Positions 8,133-17,107 of a DNA stretch of 64,000 bases are shown here, in pieces (within the stretch, counting starts at the first letter, position 1; every line of letters begins with the position of its first letter). The position numbers and the translations under genes were made by a program. Under the pieces are notes generated by a model. It worked only from the letters and a program-made list of their open reading frames with translations. It was not told the origin of the DNA and did no database searches. Location: the NCBI RefSeq assembly GCF_900590885.1, contig NZ_UUON01000051.1, positions 372,001-436,000 on the forward strand, given 5' to 3'. The stretch comes from Pseudomonas viridiflava. Its GTDB lineage: Bacteria; Pseudomonadota; Gammaproteobacteria; Pseudomonadales; Pseudomonadaceae.

Positions 8133-11100
8133 GAGGATGCTCCTTCAGTTTCCACCACAGGTTCGGCGCGCTTGGGCGGCAGCGGGGCAAAGTAACCCAC
8201 CACCAGCAACAGCCCGCCTACGCCGATAAACGACACGATCCGCGCCAGGCCGCCACGGTTGCTCAGCTCGACAAAGAACAGCTTGGCCACCACCACCGCA
8301 ATCAACGCCGCACCGATCAGCCACACTTCGCGACGATGGCGCAGGTGGCCGCCGATCATCAGGCCCAGCGCGATGAGGGTCCACACAATCGACAGGCCGG
8401 CCTGCACCAGCATCGATTCAAGCAACGCATCCAGCTGGAACGGCACGCCGCCCCAATGGTGGGCAGTGCGCATCACCAGCGCGGTAAAAAACGCGAACAA
8501 CGAAATGCCTGCGACGCCCTGGGCGAGCAGCTGCGCACGCGGCCCGCGTTGCGGCGCCACACTGCGCGACAACAGGTACACACCCAGCAGCGCAAACAGC
8601 AGGCCCAGGTCCAGCGGGTTAACCAATGGCACATAGGGCAACGGATTGGCCGTGCCATCGCTGAATATGTTTGCCAGCCAGAACCACCCGAGCATCAGCA
8701 CCGCCAACGGCAGCGCAGCCCACACGCGATATTCCCGTGGATACGCCGACACCGGCCACGGCCAGGTGCGCGGCGCAGCGGCCAGCACCAGGTACAGGCT
8801 TGGCAGAATCGCCCAGCCCAGCCAGCGCCAGGCGTTGTATTCGGCCGACAGCCGCAGCAGGCCGTAACGTAGCTCCAGTGCGAGAATGCCGATCAGCATC
8901 CAGCAACCGAGCACATGGGCGATGCTCAGTGCCCTGCCCGGAACCACGGCCGCCAAACGTCGCAGCGAGAAGAAATGCACGATAAACACCGCCAGCCAGG
9001 CCAACCAGCCGAGGTGCGCAGCCGGGTGGTAGTAGGCGCTGGCAGACACTAGCAACGCCACGCCCACCGCCGGCATCAGCAGGGTGCACAGCACACCCAG
9101 CGAGGCCCAGCGCAGTCGAACCGCGACCAGCGCCCAAATCGCCACGCTTACCGCCGTGAGGCCCAGCAGGCATTCGCCCAGCAACTCTTTGGGGATAAAG
9201 CGCAACACTTCACCCGCCAAGGCCAACGTCCACCAGCCTGCGCCCCACACCAACAGTACGTCGGACAGGCGCTGCAGTTTCAACACGGCAAACACCGGCG
9301 CATGGGGTTCACGCTGCAAGCGCCAGGCGCCGACCAGTGCGGCCAGGCCCAATACCATCGGCGTCCAGAACCCGCTGTGGGCCAGCGGGCGCAAACCCTC
9401 GGCGTTCAACGGACCCAGCAGCTCCGGCACCGCCACCAGGAACGAGGCGCCGCCGACCACTTGCAGCAGCAACCCGAACACAAAGCTGACGCGCTGTTGC
9501 AGGTAAAGGCTCAGCCAGATGATCAACAACCCACTGGCCGCCCACACGCCGCTCGCGCTTTCCCACGGCAACACGAACAGCACCGCGAGGTTGATCAGCA
9601 CCAGACCGGCCAGCAACACCACCGACAACCCGCGCAGCAGCCGCACATCGCCGCGCACCATATCGTCGCGTGCCGCCAGCAGCATGCCGCCGACCAGCGC
9701 CAGGCCGATCAGCGAAGCGGTCAGCAACCCAGTCCAACCGGCACTGAACACTGCCGCGCCGTCACCGCCCTGCAAGCGCAACAGGAACAACGCGCCGCCC
9801 AGCAGTTGCACGGAGAAGGCGGTAAACAGGAAGGTCCGCGAGCCGATGCGCAGGCCTACAAACAGTGTGACCAGACCGGCGATCGCCCAACTGATGGCCG
9901 TGCCCTGGGTCAGCAACAGCAGCGGCGCCAGCAGGTACAAACAGCTCAGGCCCAGGCTCGCCAGCACGGGCAGGCCTTTGCGCTCCCAATCCAATGCCTG
10001 CTCGGCGGACGCCTTGCGCAACTGGTCGAAGCTGAACAACAACGCCGCACCGAGCAACAACGCACCCAACGGCGCGCCCTCGAGCAACGTGAGTTCGCCG
10101 ACGCGAAGCTCGCTGAGGAACGCCAGCGCCGAACCCAGCTGCAATAACAGGCCAAACGCCCGCGCCAACGGACGCTGCTGACGCAGGCCGAGCCAGAAGA
10201 TCCCCGCACCCTCCACCGCCCAGGCGGCGGCAGTCCAGCGTGCATCCAGGCCCAACGGAATCGCCAGGCTGGCAAAGATCACCCCCAGCGCCAGGCAGGT
10301 TTCCGCCAGCAGCAAAGCACGCCCGCCACTGAGGACGCGAGCCAGGCCCATGTAGATAATCCCCAGGCCCAAGGCGCTGAACGCGGCGGCAAATTCCAGG
10401 TGCTGCACCAGCGCGAACTGCAAGCCAAAGCCCACCAGCGGCGGGCCGAACAGCATGCTGCCGTCGACGTAATCACCCTTGGCCGCCGACCAGCGCAGCA
10501 GCGCGGCGCGACCCTCGGGCGCGTCGCCCATTTCCAGCAGTTTGCGCCGCGCGAACAACAGGCCGATGGCCAGGTACATCAAGAAAAACAGAATCAGGAA
10601 CGGCTCGGTGCTCCATAGCAGTTCCGGCGTATACGAGCGCATGCCCCAGGCAAAACCGATGCCGAAGGTGCCGACAAAACCGATCAGGTTGAGCAGGCGC
10701 CAGGCCTTGAACCAGGCGATGGCGAGAATCCCTGCATTGAGCAAGGCAAAGTAGCTGAACAGCGCCACATGGTTGCCGGCGCCGGTGGACGTGAGGATCG
10801 GCGCGGCAAAACCACCGAGCGCGGCAGCACAGGCCAACCCCAAAGCATCCTGGGTAATCGCCAGGATCGCCGAAAACAGCGTGACCGCCACCAGCAGGCC
10901 GAGCGCCGCGCCGGGTTCGATCAACGGGTGCAGGCGCATCGCCGCAAACACCGTGAGGTACAACACCGCGATCCCGGTGCCTTGCAGCATCAGGCCGTAG
11001 TTGCTGTTGCGCAACCGCAGCCACCAGCCCAGGCCGAGCAGACCAAGGGCCGCCGCCGCAACGCCGGCGTAACGCAATTCAATCGGCACCACCATCCCTT

Positions 11101-11635
11101 CGGTGGCGTAGCGCAACAGGAACGCCAGGCCGAGGAACAACAGCACCACGCCGACCCGCAGCACGGTGTTGCCGCCGAACAGCCAATTGCGCGCGCCGCT
11201 GATGGCGCGTTCGATCAGGTTGGGGCCACGGGGGATGGCGGGTTCTTTCGGTTGAGGGGTTGGAGCGGGCGCCCACACGGCAGCCGGCAGCGGCTGGCTG
11301 GGTTCGGCAACCATGGCGACAGGGGCCAGTTCGACAGGCAACTCCCAGACAAGCTCGGGCGCCTTGGCAACGGGTGTGGGCTCAGGGGTTTCGACGATGG
11401 CATTGCTCGGCGGCGCGGGCACTTCCAGTTGCCGCAGGCGATCACCTAGCGCGATCAGCGCCTTTTGCGTGGTTTCCAACTGACGCGCCTGTTGGTCTGC
11501 CTGAGTCGCGAGCTTCGACAGGCGAATCGCCTGGCCAATTCCCAGGCCCAGCAGCGCACCGATGCCGGCATCGTAGAACGACTCATCGAGCGTCCAGCCG
11601 AGCACCAGGCCAATCAGCGTGAAAATCCATTGCAT
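8129..11635 (-). CDS. DUF2339 large polytopic membrane protein
   Basis: This is a 1168-residue integral membrane protein. It starts MQWIFTLIGLVLGWTLDESF, continues with a short coiled-coil (about residues 45-80, QADQQARQLETTQKALIALG) and a proline-rich linker, then about 25-30 hydrophobic segments to the C-terminus. The DUF2339 core begins near residue 130 (IERAISGARNWLFGGNTVLR). ATG 11635 is preferred to an in-frame site 11 codons upstream because it matches the usual N-terminus; the ribosome site (AGGGA) is modest. The stop overlaps the start of the DUF3999 gene. Proposed roles are all speculative (polymer or lipid handling in the envelope). Confidence 0.92.
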   Translation of the reverse strand: MQWIFTLIGLVLGWTLDESFYDAGIGALLGLGIGQAIRLSKLATQADQQARQLETTQKALIALGDRLRQLEVPAPPSNAIVETPEPTPVAKAPELVWELPVELAPVAMVAEPSQPLPAAVWAPAPTPQPKEPAIPRGPNLIERAISGARNWLFGGNTVLRVGVVLLFLGLAFLLRYATEGMVVPIELRYAGVAAAALGLLGLGWWLRLRNSNYGLMLQGTGIAVLYLTVFAAMRLHPLIEPGAALGLLVAVTLFSAILAITQDALGLACAAALGGFAAPILTSTGAGNHVALFSYFALLNAGILAIAWFKAWRLLNLIGFVGTFGIGFAWGMRSYTPELLWSTEPFLILFFLMYLAIGLLFARRKLLEMGDAPEGRAALLRWSAAKGDYVDGSMLFGPPLVGFGLQFALVQHLEFAAAFSALGLGIIYMGLARVLSGGRALLLAETCLALGVIFASLAIPLGLDARWTAAAWAVEGAGIFWLGLRQQRPLARAFGLLLQLGSALAFLSELRVGELTLLEGAPLGALLLGAALLFSFDQLRKASAEQALDWERKGLPVLASLGLSCLYLLAPLLLLTQGTAISWAIAGLVTLFVGLRIGSRTFLFTAFSVQLLGGALFLLRLQGGDGAAVFSAGWTGLLTASLIGLALVGGMLLAARDDMVRGDVRLLRGLSVVLLAGLVLINLAVLFVLPWESASGVWAASGLLIIWLSLYLQQRVSFVFGLLLQVVGGASFLVAVPELLGPLNAEGLRPLAHSGFWTPMVLGLAALVGAWRLQREPHAPVFAVLKLQRLSDVLLVWGAGWWTLALAGEVLRFIPKELLGECLLGLTAVSVAIWALVAVRLRWASLGVLCTLLMPAVGVALLVSASAYYHPAAHLGWLAWLAVFIVHFFSLRRLAAVVPGRALSIAHVLGCWMLIGILALELRYGLLRLSAEYNAWRWLGWAILPSLYLVLAAAPRTWPWPVSAYPREYRVWAALPLAVLMLGWFWLANIFSDGTANPLPYVPLVNPLDLGLLFALLGVYLLSRSVAPQRGPRAQLLAQGVAGISLFAFFTALVMRTAHHWGGVPFQLDALLESMLVQAGLSIVWTLIALGLMIGGHLRHRREVWLIGAALIAVVVAKLFFVELSNRGGLARIVSFIGVGGLLLVVGYFAPLPPKRAEPVVETEGASS

Positions 11636-11697
11636 GGTCGATATCCCTGTCCAGCCCGAGGCGGGCAAACCGGGGCCTAGTATATCGACGCGAGGCC

Positions 11698-11793
11698 AAT
11701 GTGGGAGGGGGCTTGCCCCCGATGGCGGTGCACCAGTCTACATATCTGCAAACTGGTACTCCGCTATCGGGGGCAAGCCCCCTCCCACATTTT
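11698..11793. repeat. REPIN between glgP and the DUF2339 gene
   Basis: Two inverted REP units (ATGTGGGAGGGGGCTTGCCC and its complement) flank about 40 bases that themselves contain ACCAGT...ACTGGT. It lies between the 3' end of glgP and the 5' end of the DUF2339 gene, both on the - strand. Confidence 0.9.
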
Positions 11794-11805
11794 GTATTGC
11801 GGTGT

Positions 11806-14256
11806 TTAATCGAGGGCTTTCCAGATTTCGGTCGCGTACTCGCGGATTGTGCGGTCCGAGCTGAACCACCCCATCCGCGCGGTATTCAGCACCGCCGAGC
11901 GCCACCATGCCTTGGAGTCATGCCAATGCGCTTCGACCCGTGCCTGGGCATCCCAGTAGGAATCGAAGTCGGCGCACACCAGGAAGCGGTCGTAGTCGAT
12001 CAGGCCGTCGATCAGGCCCACATAGCGGCCTGGGTCATCCGGCGAGAACACCCCGCCACGGATCGCTTGCAGCACATCGTTGAGGCGATGGGAGGCGGCG
12101 ATATCCGGCCCGGCGTTGAACTCCCCGGCGTGCTTGCGGGCTTCCACCTGCTGCGCACTGAGGCCGAAGATAAACATGTGTTCGGCGCCGACACGTTCGT
12201 GCATCTCCACGTTGGCGCCGTCCATGGTGCCGATGGTCAGCGCGCCGTTGAGGCCGAACTTCATGTTGCTGGTGCCCGAGGCCTCAAAGCCGGCAGTGGA
12301 GATCTGCTCCGACAAGTCCGCCGCCGGGATGATGCTTTCGGCAAGGCTCACGTTGTAGTTGGGCAGGAACACCACCTTGAGCAAACCGCGCACGGTCGGG
12401 TCGTTGTTGACGGTGCGGGCGATGTCGTTGGTCAGTTTGATGATCAGCTTGGCCTGGTGATAGCTGGCCGCGGCCTTGCCGGAGAAAATCTTCACGCGTG
12501 GCACCCAGTCGGTGCCCGGCTCGGCACGGATCGCCTGGTACAGCGCCACGGTGTGCAGCAGGTTGAGCAGTTGGCGTTTGTATTCGTGAATCCGTTTGAC
12601 CTGCACGTCGAACATCGCCGCCGGGTTCACCGAAATGCCCAGGCGCTCATGGATGATCTCGGCCAGTGCCCGCTTGCTGTGCAGGCGCTGGTCGGCGAAG
12701 GCTTTGCGGAAGGTCTGTTTCTCGGCGAAGGTTTCCAGCTCCGTAAGGCGGGTTTCCATGGTGTCGAGAATGTCCGGCCCCAGGGCGTCCACCAGCATCT
12801 CGGTGAGCTTGGGGTTGGCCTGGTACAGCCAGCGGCGGAAGGTGATGCCGTTGGTTTTGTTGTTGATGCGCTCCGGGTAGAGCTTGTGCAGTTCGGAGAA
12901 CACGGTGCTGCGCATCAGCTGGGTGTGCAGGCCGGACACGCCGTTGACGCTATGGGAACCGAGGAACGCCAGGTTACCCATGCGCACGCGACGGCCGTTG
13001 TCTTCTTCGATCAGCGACACGGCGCGCAGCACGTCGAAGTCGTGGATGCCCTTGGCGCGCAGCGAGTCGATGTGCTGGGCATTGATCAGGTAGATGATCT
13101 GCATGTGCCGCGGCAGCATGCGTTCCATCAAGCCTACAGGCCAGGTTTCCAACGCCTCGGGCAGCAGGGTGTGGTTGGTGTAGGAAAGGGTTTCGACGGT
13201 GACGTCCCACGCTGCTTCCCACGGGATGTCGTGCAGATCGACCAATTGGCGCATCAACTCGGCCACGGCAATCGACGGGTGGGTGTCGTTGAGCTGGATC
13301 GCTGCGTGCTCGCCCAGGCTCAAAACCGAGCCGTGCATGTTTTTGTGGCGGCGCAGCAGGTCTTGCAGCGAGGCGGAGACGAAGAAGTATTCCTGGCGCA
13401 GGCGCAGTTCCTGCCCCGCTTCGGTGCTGTCGGCCGGGTAAAGCACTCGGGAGATGCTTTCGGCGCGAGCCACTTCAGCCACGGCGCCCAAGTGGTCACC
13501 GGCGTTGAAGCGCTCCAGGTGCAGGTCCTCGACGGCGCGTGCACGCCAAAGGCGCAGGGTGTTGACGCTGGCACCGCGCCAGCCGACCACCGGGGTGTCA
13601 TAGGCGACGGCGCGCACGGTTTCATTTGGCGTCCACACCTGGATCAGCTTGCCGGAGGCATCCGGCAGGGTTTCGACGCTGCCGCCAAAGCCGATCGGGT
13701 AGATCACTTCAGCACGCTCGAACTCCCAGGGGTTGCCGAAATCCAGCCAGCGTTCGGTTTGCTCCTGTTGCCAGCCATCGACAATCGCCTGACGGAACAG
13801 GCCGTGTTCATAGCGGATGCCATACCCGTGGCCGGCGATGCCCAGGGTCGACATGCTTTCCATGAAGCACGCGGCCAGGCGGCCCAAGCCACCGTTGCCG
13901 AGCGCCGCGTCGGGCTCCAGCAGGCGGATGCGCTCGAGGTCCACGCCCAGCTCGGACAAGGCCTCGCGGGCAATTTCCAGCACGCCGAGGTTGCTCAGGC
14001 TGTCGTAGAGCAAACGGCCGATGAGGAATTCCAGGGAGAGGTAATACACCCGCTTCTGGCCTTTGCGGTAAATACGCCGCGTGTGGTCCATCCAGTGATC
14101 GACCATCTGGTCGCGGGCGGCCAGGGCAATGGCTTCGAACCAGTCATGGTCAAAGGCGTGATCCGGGTCCTTGCCCACCGCGTAGGTGAGTTTGGTCAAG
14201 ACGGCATCGCGAAATGCGGCTACCTCTGCTTCTCGTGCAAGTGGTTCCTGAGACAT
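11806..14256 (-). CDS. glgP: glycogen/maltodextrin phosphorylase
   Basis: GlgP releases glucose 1-phosphate from alpha-1,4-glucans using phosphate and pyridoxal phosphate. At 816 residues it has the usual family length. The PLP-binding signature EASGTSNMKFGLNGALTIGT lies near residues 658-677, with Lys666 expected to carry the cofactor. The N-terminal segment VYYLSLEFLIGRLL (about residues 71-84) and the glycine-rich ALGNGGLGRLAACF (about 118-131) are also typical. I chose ATG 14256 over an adjacent TTG; GAGG lies 10 bases upstream. It stands alone here, away from other glg genes. Confidence 0.96.
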   Translation of the reverse strand: MSQEPLAREAEVAAFRDAVLTKLTYAVGKDPDHAFDHDWFEAIALAARDQMVDHWMDHTRRIYRKGQKRVYYLSLEFLIGRLLYDSLSNLGVLEIAREALSELGVDLERIRLLEPDAALGNGGLGRLAACFMESMSTLGIAGHGYGIRYEHGLFRQAIVDGWQQEQTERWLDFGNPWEFERAEVIYPIGFGGSVETLPDASGKLIQVWTPNETVRAVAYDTPVVGWRGASVNTLRLWRARAVEDLHLERFNAGDHLGAVAEVARAESISRVLYPADSTEAGQELRLRQEYFFVSASLQDLLRRHKNMHGSVLSLGEHAAIQLNDTHPSIAVAELMRQLVDLHDIPWEAAWDVTVETLSYTNHTLLPEALETWPVGLMERMLPRHMQIIYLINAQHIDSLRAKGIHDFDVLRAVSLIEEDNGRRVRMGNLAFLGSHSVNGVSGLHTQLMRSTVFSELHKLYPERINNKTNGITFRRWLYQANPKLTEMLVDALGPDILDTMETRLTELETFAEKQTFRKAFADQRLHSKRALAEIIHERLGISVNPAAMFDVQVKRIHEYKRQLLNLLHTVALYQAIRAEPGTDWVPRVKIFSGKAAASYHQAKLIIKLTNDIARTVNNDPTVRGLLKVVFLPNYNVSLAESIIPAADLSEQISTAGFEASGTSNMKFGLNGALTIGTMDGANVEMHERVGAEHMFIFGLSAQQVEARKHAGEFNAGPDIAASHRLNDVLQAIRGGVFSPDDPGRYVGLIDGLIDYDRFLVCADFDSYWDAQARVEAHWHDSKAWWRSAVLNTARMGWFSSDRTIREYATEIWKALD

Positions 14257-14504
14257 CAATTGCGACCTCGGGCGAGATAGAAGGAGTTGCTAGAGCCTAG
14301 ACGGTCTGACAGACGGTGACCGCTCTGGTTCGGCAGTTTTTTAACGCATTTTCGACGCATGAGCTTTTGTCTGGTTTTGATGCATTGGCCGTGCCTGCTT
14401 TTCCCACATGCACCGTTCAAGCGGAAATTCTGAAAATATTGTTCAAAAAACCACCAATCCCGGTATGATCGCGCGCCCGGATACAGCCCCACCTTGGAAC
14501 CCTG

Positions 14505-14939
14505 ATGAAGCCTCAACTGATCGCCGCCGCGGAACTCGACCGTCTAGAGACCTGGCAGAAATATTCCGCCCACATGTGCGGCGGCTGCGTGTCCAGCTGC
14601 TGCACGCTGCCGGTCGAGGTGAAGATCAAGGACCTGATCCGCATTGGCATCGTCGATGAGTTCGAGCGTGGCGACCCGCCGAAGAACATCGCCAAGCGGT
14701 TGCAGAAGGAAGGCATCGTCGAGCGCTACAACAACAAATCCGAGATCTTTACCCTGCAGCGCATGAGCAACAACGACTGCCTGTACCTGGATCGTAAGAC
14801 GCGCTTCTGCACTATTTATGACAAGCGCCCGGATACCTGCCGCAACCACCCGAAAATCGGGCCGCGGCCGGGGTATTGCGCGTATAAGCCCAAGGAAGTG
14901 GTGCGCGAGACCAAGTTCAAGACGCTTGATAAGTTCTGA
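14505..14939 (+). CDS. YkgJ-family cysteine cluster protein
   Basis: This 144-residue cytoplasmic protein belongs to the CxxCxxCC (YkgJ) family. Cysteines appear as CGGCVSSCC (about residues 25-33), then CLYL (about 91), CTIYDKRPDTCR (about 101-112) and a late GYC. They probably bind a metal or iron-sulfur cluster. No biochemical function is established for this subgroup. It is divergent from glgP; the 248-base gap between them holds both promoters but no element I can assign with confidence. A bidirectional terminator at 15094-15128 ends it against typA. Confidence 0.9.
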   Translation: MKPQLIAAAELDRLETWQKYSAHMCGGCVSSCCTLPVEVKIKDLIRIGIVDEFERGDPPKNIAKRLQKEGIVERYNNKSEIFTLQRMSNNDCLYLDRKTRFCTIYDKRPDTCRNHPKIGPRPGYCAYKPKEVVRETKFKTLDKF

Positions 14940-14968
14940 TCCAAATTTTGTGGGGCTCTAACTGGCCC

Positions 14969-15057
14969 TATCGGGAGCAAGCCCCCTCCCACATTTTGAA
15001 GCGTGAACACAGTCAAATGTGGGAGGGGCGGTGCGACGATTCGACTTGCTCCCGATG
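14969..15057. repeat. REP pair, outward facing, second copy variant
   Basis: The first unit (14969-14997) reads ATCGGGAGCAAGCCCCCTCC and the second (15015-15057) starts AAATGTGGGAGGGGCGGTGC and ends CTTGCTCCCGAT. The order is the reverse of the other REPINs, and the second unit carries an extra GGTGCGACGATTCGA segment within the palindrome. It lies just after the YkgJ-family gene. Confidence 0.8.
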
Positions 15058-15093
15058 AGGCCAGCACCGTCACCACTTAATCTGCAGGCACAA

Positions 15094-15128
15094 AAAAACG
15101 CCCCCGGCCTTTCGACCGGGGGCGTTTT
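15094..15128. terminator. bidirectional terminator between ykgJ-like gene and typA
   Basis: AAACGCCCCCGG pairs with CCGGGGGCGTTT around CCTTTCGA, with an A-run before and a T-run after the stem, so it can stop both the + strand YkgJ-like transcript and the - strand typA transcript. It ends 20 bases from the typA stop. Confidence 0.9.
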
Positions 15129-15147
15129 TCATTCAGCCTGAGTTAAC

Positions 15148-16968
15148 TCAGTTCTTGGCTTTCTTGGCAGCGCGGGTACGCTCGCCTTCGTCCAGGATCT
15201 TCTTACGCAGGCGGATCGACTTAGGCGTAACTTCGCACAGCTCGTCGTCCTGGATGAATTCCAGGGCCTGTTCCAGGGTAAAGCGAACAGGTGGTACCAG
15301 AGCGATGGTTTCGTCTTTGCCCGAAGCACGCATGTTGTCGAGCTTCTTGCCTTTGGTTGGGTTGACGCCCATGTCGTTGTCACGGCTGTTCAGACCAACG
15401 ATCTGACCGTTGTAGATCTCTTGACCGTGTTCAACGAACAGCTTGCCACGCGCCTGGAGGGTTTCCAGGGAGTAGGTCAGTGCCTTGCCGGTTTCTACCG
15501 ATACCAGAACACCGTTCTGACGGCCGGACATGTCGCCGGACTTCATGGTGTCGTAGCGATCGAAGATGGAGGTCAGGATGCCAGCACCGTTGGTCAGGGT
15601 CAGGAACTGGTTACGGAAACCGATCAGACCACGAGCAGGGATGTTGTATTCCAGACGCACACGGCCTTTGCCATCCGGCACCATGTTGGTCAGGTCGCCC
15701 TTACGCAGGCCCATCTCTTCCATGACCTTGCCCTGGGATTCTTCAGGGGTGTCGATGGTGACGTTTTCGAACGGTTCCTGCTTCACGCCGTCAACCTGAC
15801 GGATGATCACTTCCGGACGACCAACGCCCATTTCGAAGCCTTCGCGACGCATGGTTTCGATCAGTACCGAGAGGTGCAGCTCACCACGGCCGGAAACCTT
15901 GAACTTGTCAGCCGAGTCGCCTTCTTCAACGCGCAGTGCAACGTTGTACAGCAGCTCTTTGTCCAGACGTTCCTTGATGTTACGGGAAGTCACGAACTTG
16001 CCTTCTTTACCGCAGAAAGGCGAGTCGTTTACCTGGAAGGTCATGGAAACGGTTGGCTCGTCAACGGTCAGAGGCTTCATGGCCTCAACGTTGTCTGGCT
16101 GGCACAGGGTGTCGGAGATGAACAGCGAGTCCATACCGCTCACGCACACGATGTCGCCGGCGAAAGCTTCTTCAACGTCGATGCGGTGCAGGCCGTGGTG
16201 ACCCATCAGCTTCAGGATACGACCGTTACGCTTCTTGCCGTCGGCGCCGATAGCAACAACCGGGGTGTTCGGCTTGACGCTACCACGAGCGATACGGCCA
16301 ACGCCGATAACACCCAGGAAGCTGTTGTAGTCCAGTGCCGAGATTTGCATCTGGAACGGGCCGTCACGGTCAACTTTAGGAGCCGGTACGTTGTCGACGA
16401 TCGACTGGTACAGCGGGGTCATGTCTTCAGCCATGTCGGTGTGTTCCAGACCGGCAATGCCGTTCAGGGCCGAGGCGTAGACGACTTTGAAGTCCAGCTG
16501 TTCTTCGGTAGCACCGAGGTTGTCGAACAGGTCGAAGATCTGGTCCAGAACCCAGTCCGGACGCGCGCCTGGACGGTCAACCTTGTTGATGCACACGATC
16601 GGACGCAGGCCGGCTTCGAAAGCCTTCTTGGTCACGAAACGGGTTTGCGGCATAGGGCCGTCTTGAGCGTCAACCAGCAGCAGAACGGAGTCAACCATCG
16701 ACATTACGCGTTCAACTTCGCCGCCGAAGTCGGCGTGGCCCGGGGTGTCCACGATGTTGATGTGGTAGCCGTTCCAGTTGATAGCGGTGTTTTTAGCCAG
16801 GATGGTAATACCGCGCTCTTTTTCCTGGTCGTTGGAGTCCATCACGCGCTCGTCGTTGAGCTCGTTGCGCTCCAGGGTGCCGGATTGACGCAGGAGTTTG
16901 TCTACCAGGGTGGTTTTACCGTGGTCAACGTGAGCAATGATGGCGATGTTACGTAGATTTTCGATCAC
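15148..16968 (-). CDS. typA: ribosome-associated GTPase TypA/BipA
   Basis: TypA is a translational GTPase that binds the ribosome at the EF-G site and helps 50S assembly and growth under stress or cold. The 606-residue protein has G1 AHVDHGKTT (about residues 12-20), G3 DTPGHADFGGEV (about 75-86) and G4 NKVD (about 128-131), followed by the EF-G-like domains and the BipA-specific C-terminus. It is transcribed toward the ykgJ-like gene and shares a terminator with it. The 139-base gap to thiI upstream probably holds its promoter. Confidence 0.97.
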   Translation of the reverse strand: MIENLRNIAIIAHVDHGKTTLVDKLLRQSGTLERNELNDERVMDSNDQEKERGITILAKNTAINWNGYHINIVDTPGHADFGGEVERVMSMVDSVLLLVDAQDGPMPQTRFVTKKAFEAGLRPIVCINKVDRPGARPDWVLDQIFDLFDNLGATEEQLDFKVVYASALNGIAGLEHTDMAEDMTPLYQSIVDNVPAPKVDRDGPFQMQISALDYNSFLGVIGVGRIARGSVKPNTPVVAIGADGKKRNGRILKLMGHHGLHRIDVEEAFAGDIVCVSGMDSLFISDTLCQPDNVEAMKPLTVDEPTVSMTFQVNDSPFCGKEGKFVTSRNIKERLDKELLYNVALRVEEGDSADKFKVSGRGELHLSVLIETMRREGFEMGVGRPEVIIRQVDGVKQEPFENVTIDTPEESQGKVMEEMGLRKGDLTNMVPDGKGRVRLEYNIPARGLIGFRNQFLTLTNGAGILTSIFDRYDTMKSGDMSGRQNGVLVSVETGKALTYSLETLQARGKLFVEHGQEIYNGQIVGLNSRDNDMGVNPTKGKKLDNMRASGKDETIALVPPVRFTLEQALEFIQDDELCEVTPKSIRLRKKILDEGERTRAAKKAKN

Positions 16969-17107
16969 TTGTGTATCTCGATCAGAGGATTCGGTGTGCT
17001 GACAGGTCGTGGCAGCGATTAACAGTAGAGTCAGGCCTTGCCGTTACAGCTTGACGGCAGAGTCGGGGGGCCGGTGACGCAGGCCACAGGCAAACAGCCC
17101 CGGGCTC

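Noticed and set aside
11701..14280. 859-codon frame on the + strand opposite glgP
   Set aside because: Antisense shadow of glgP; it starts inside the REPIN and has no domain pattern.
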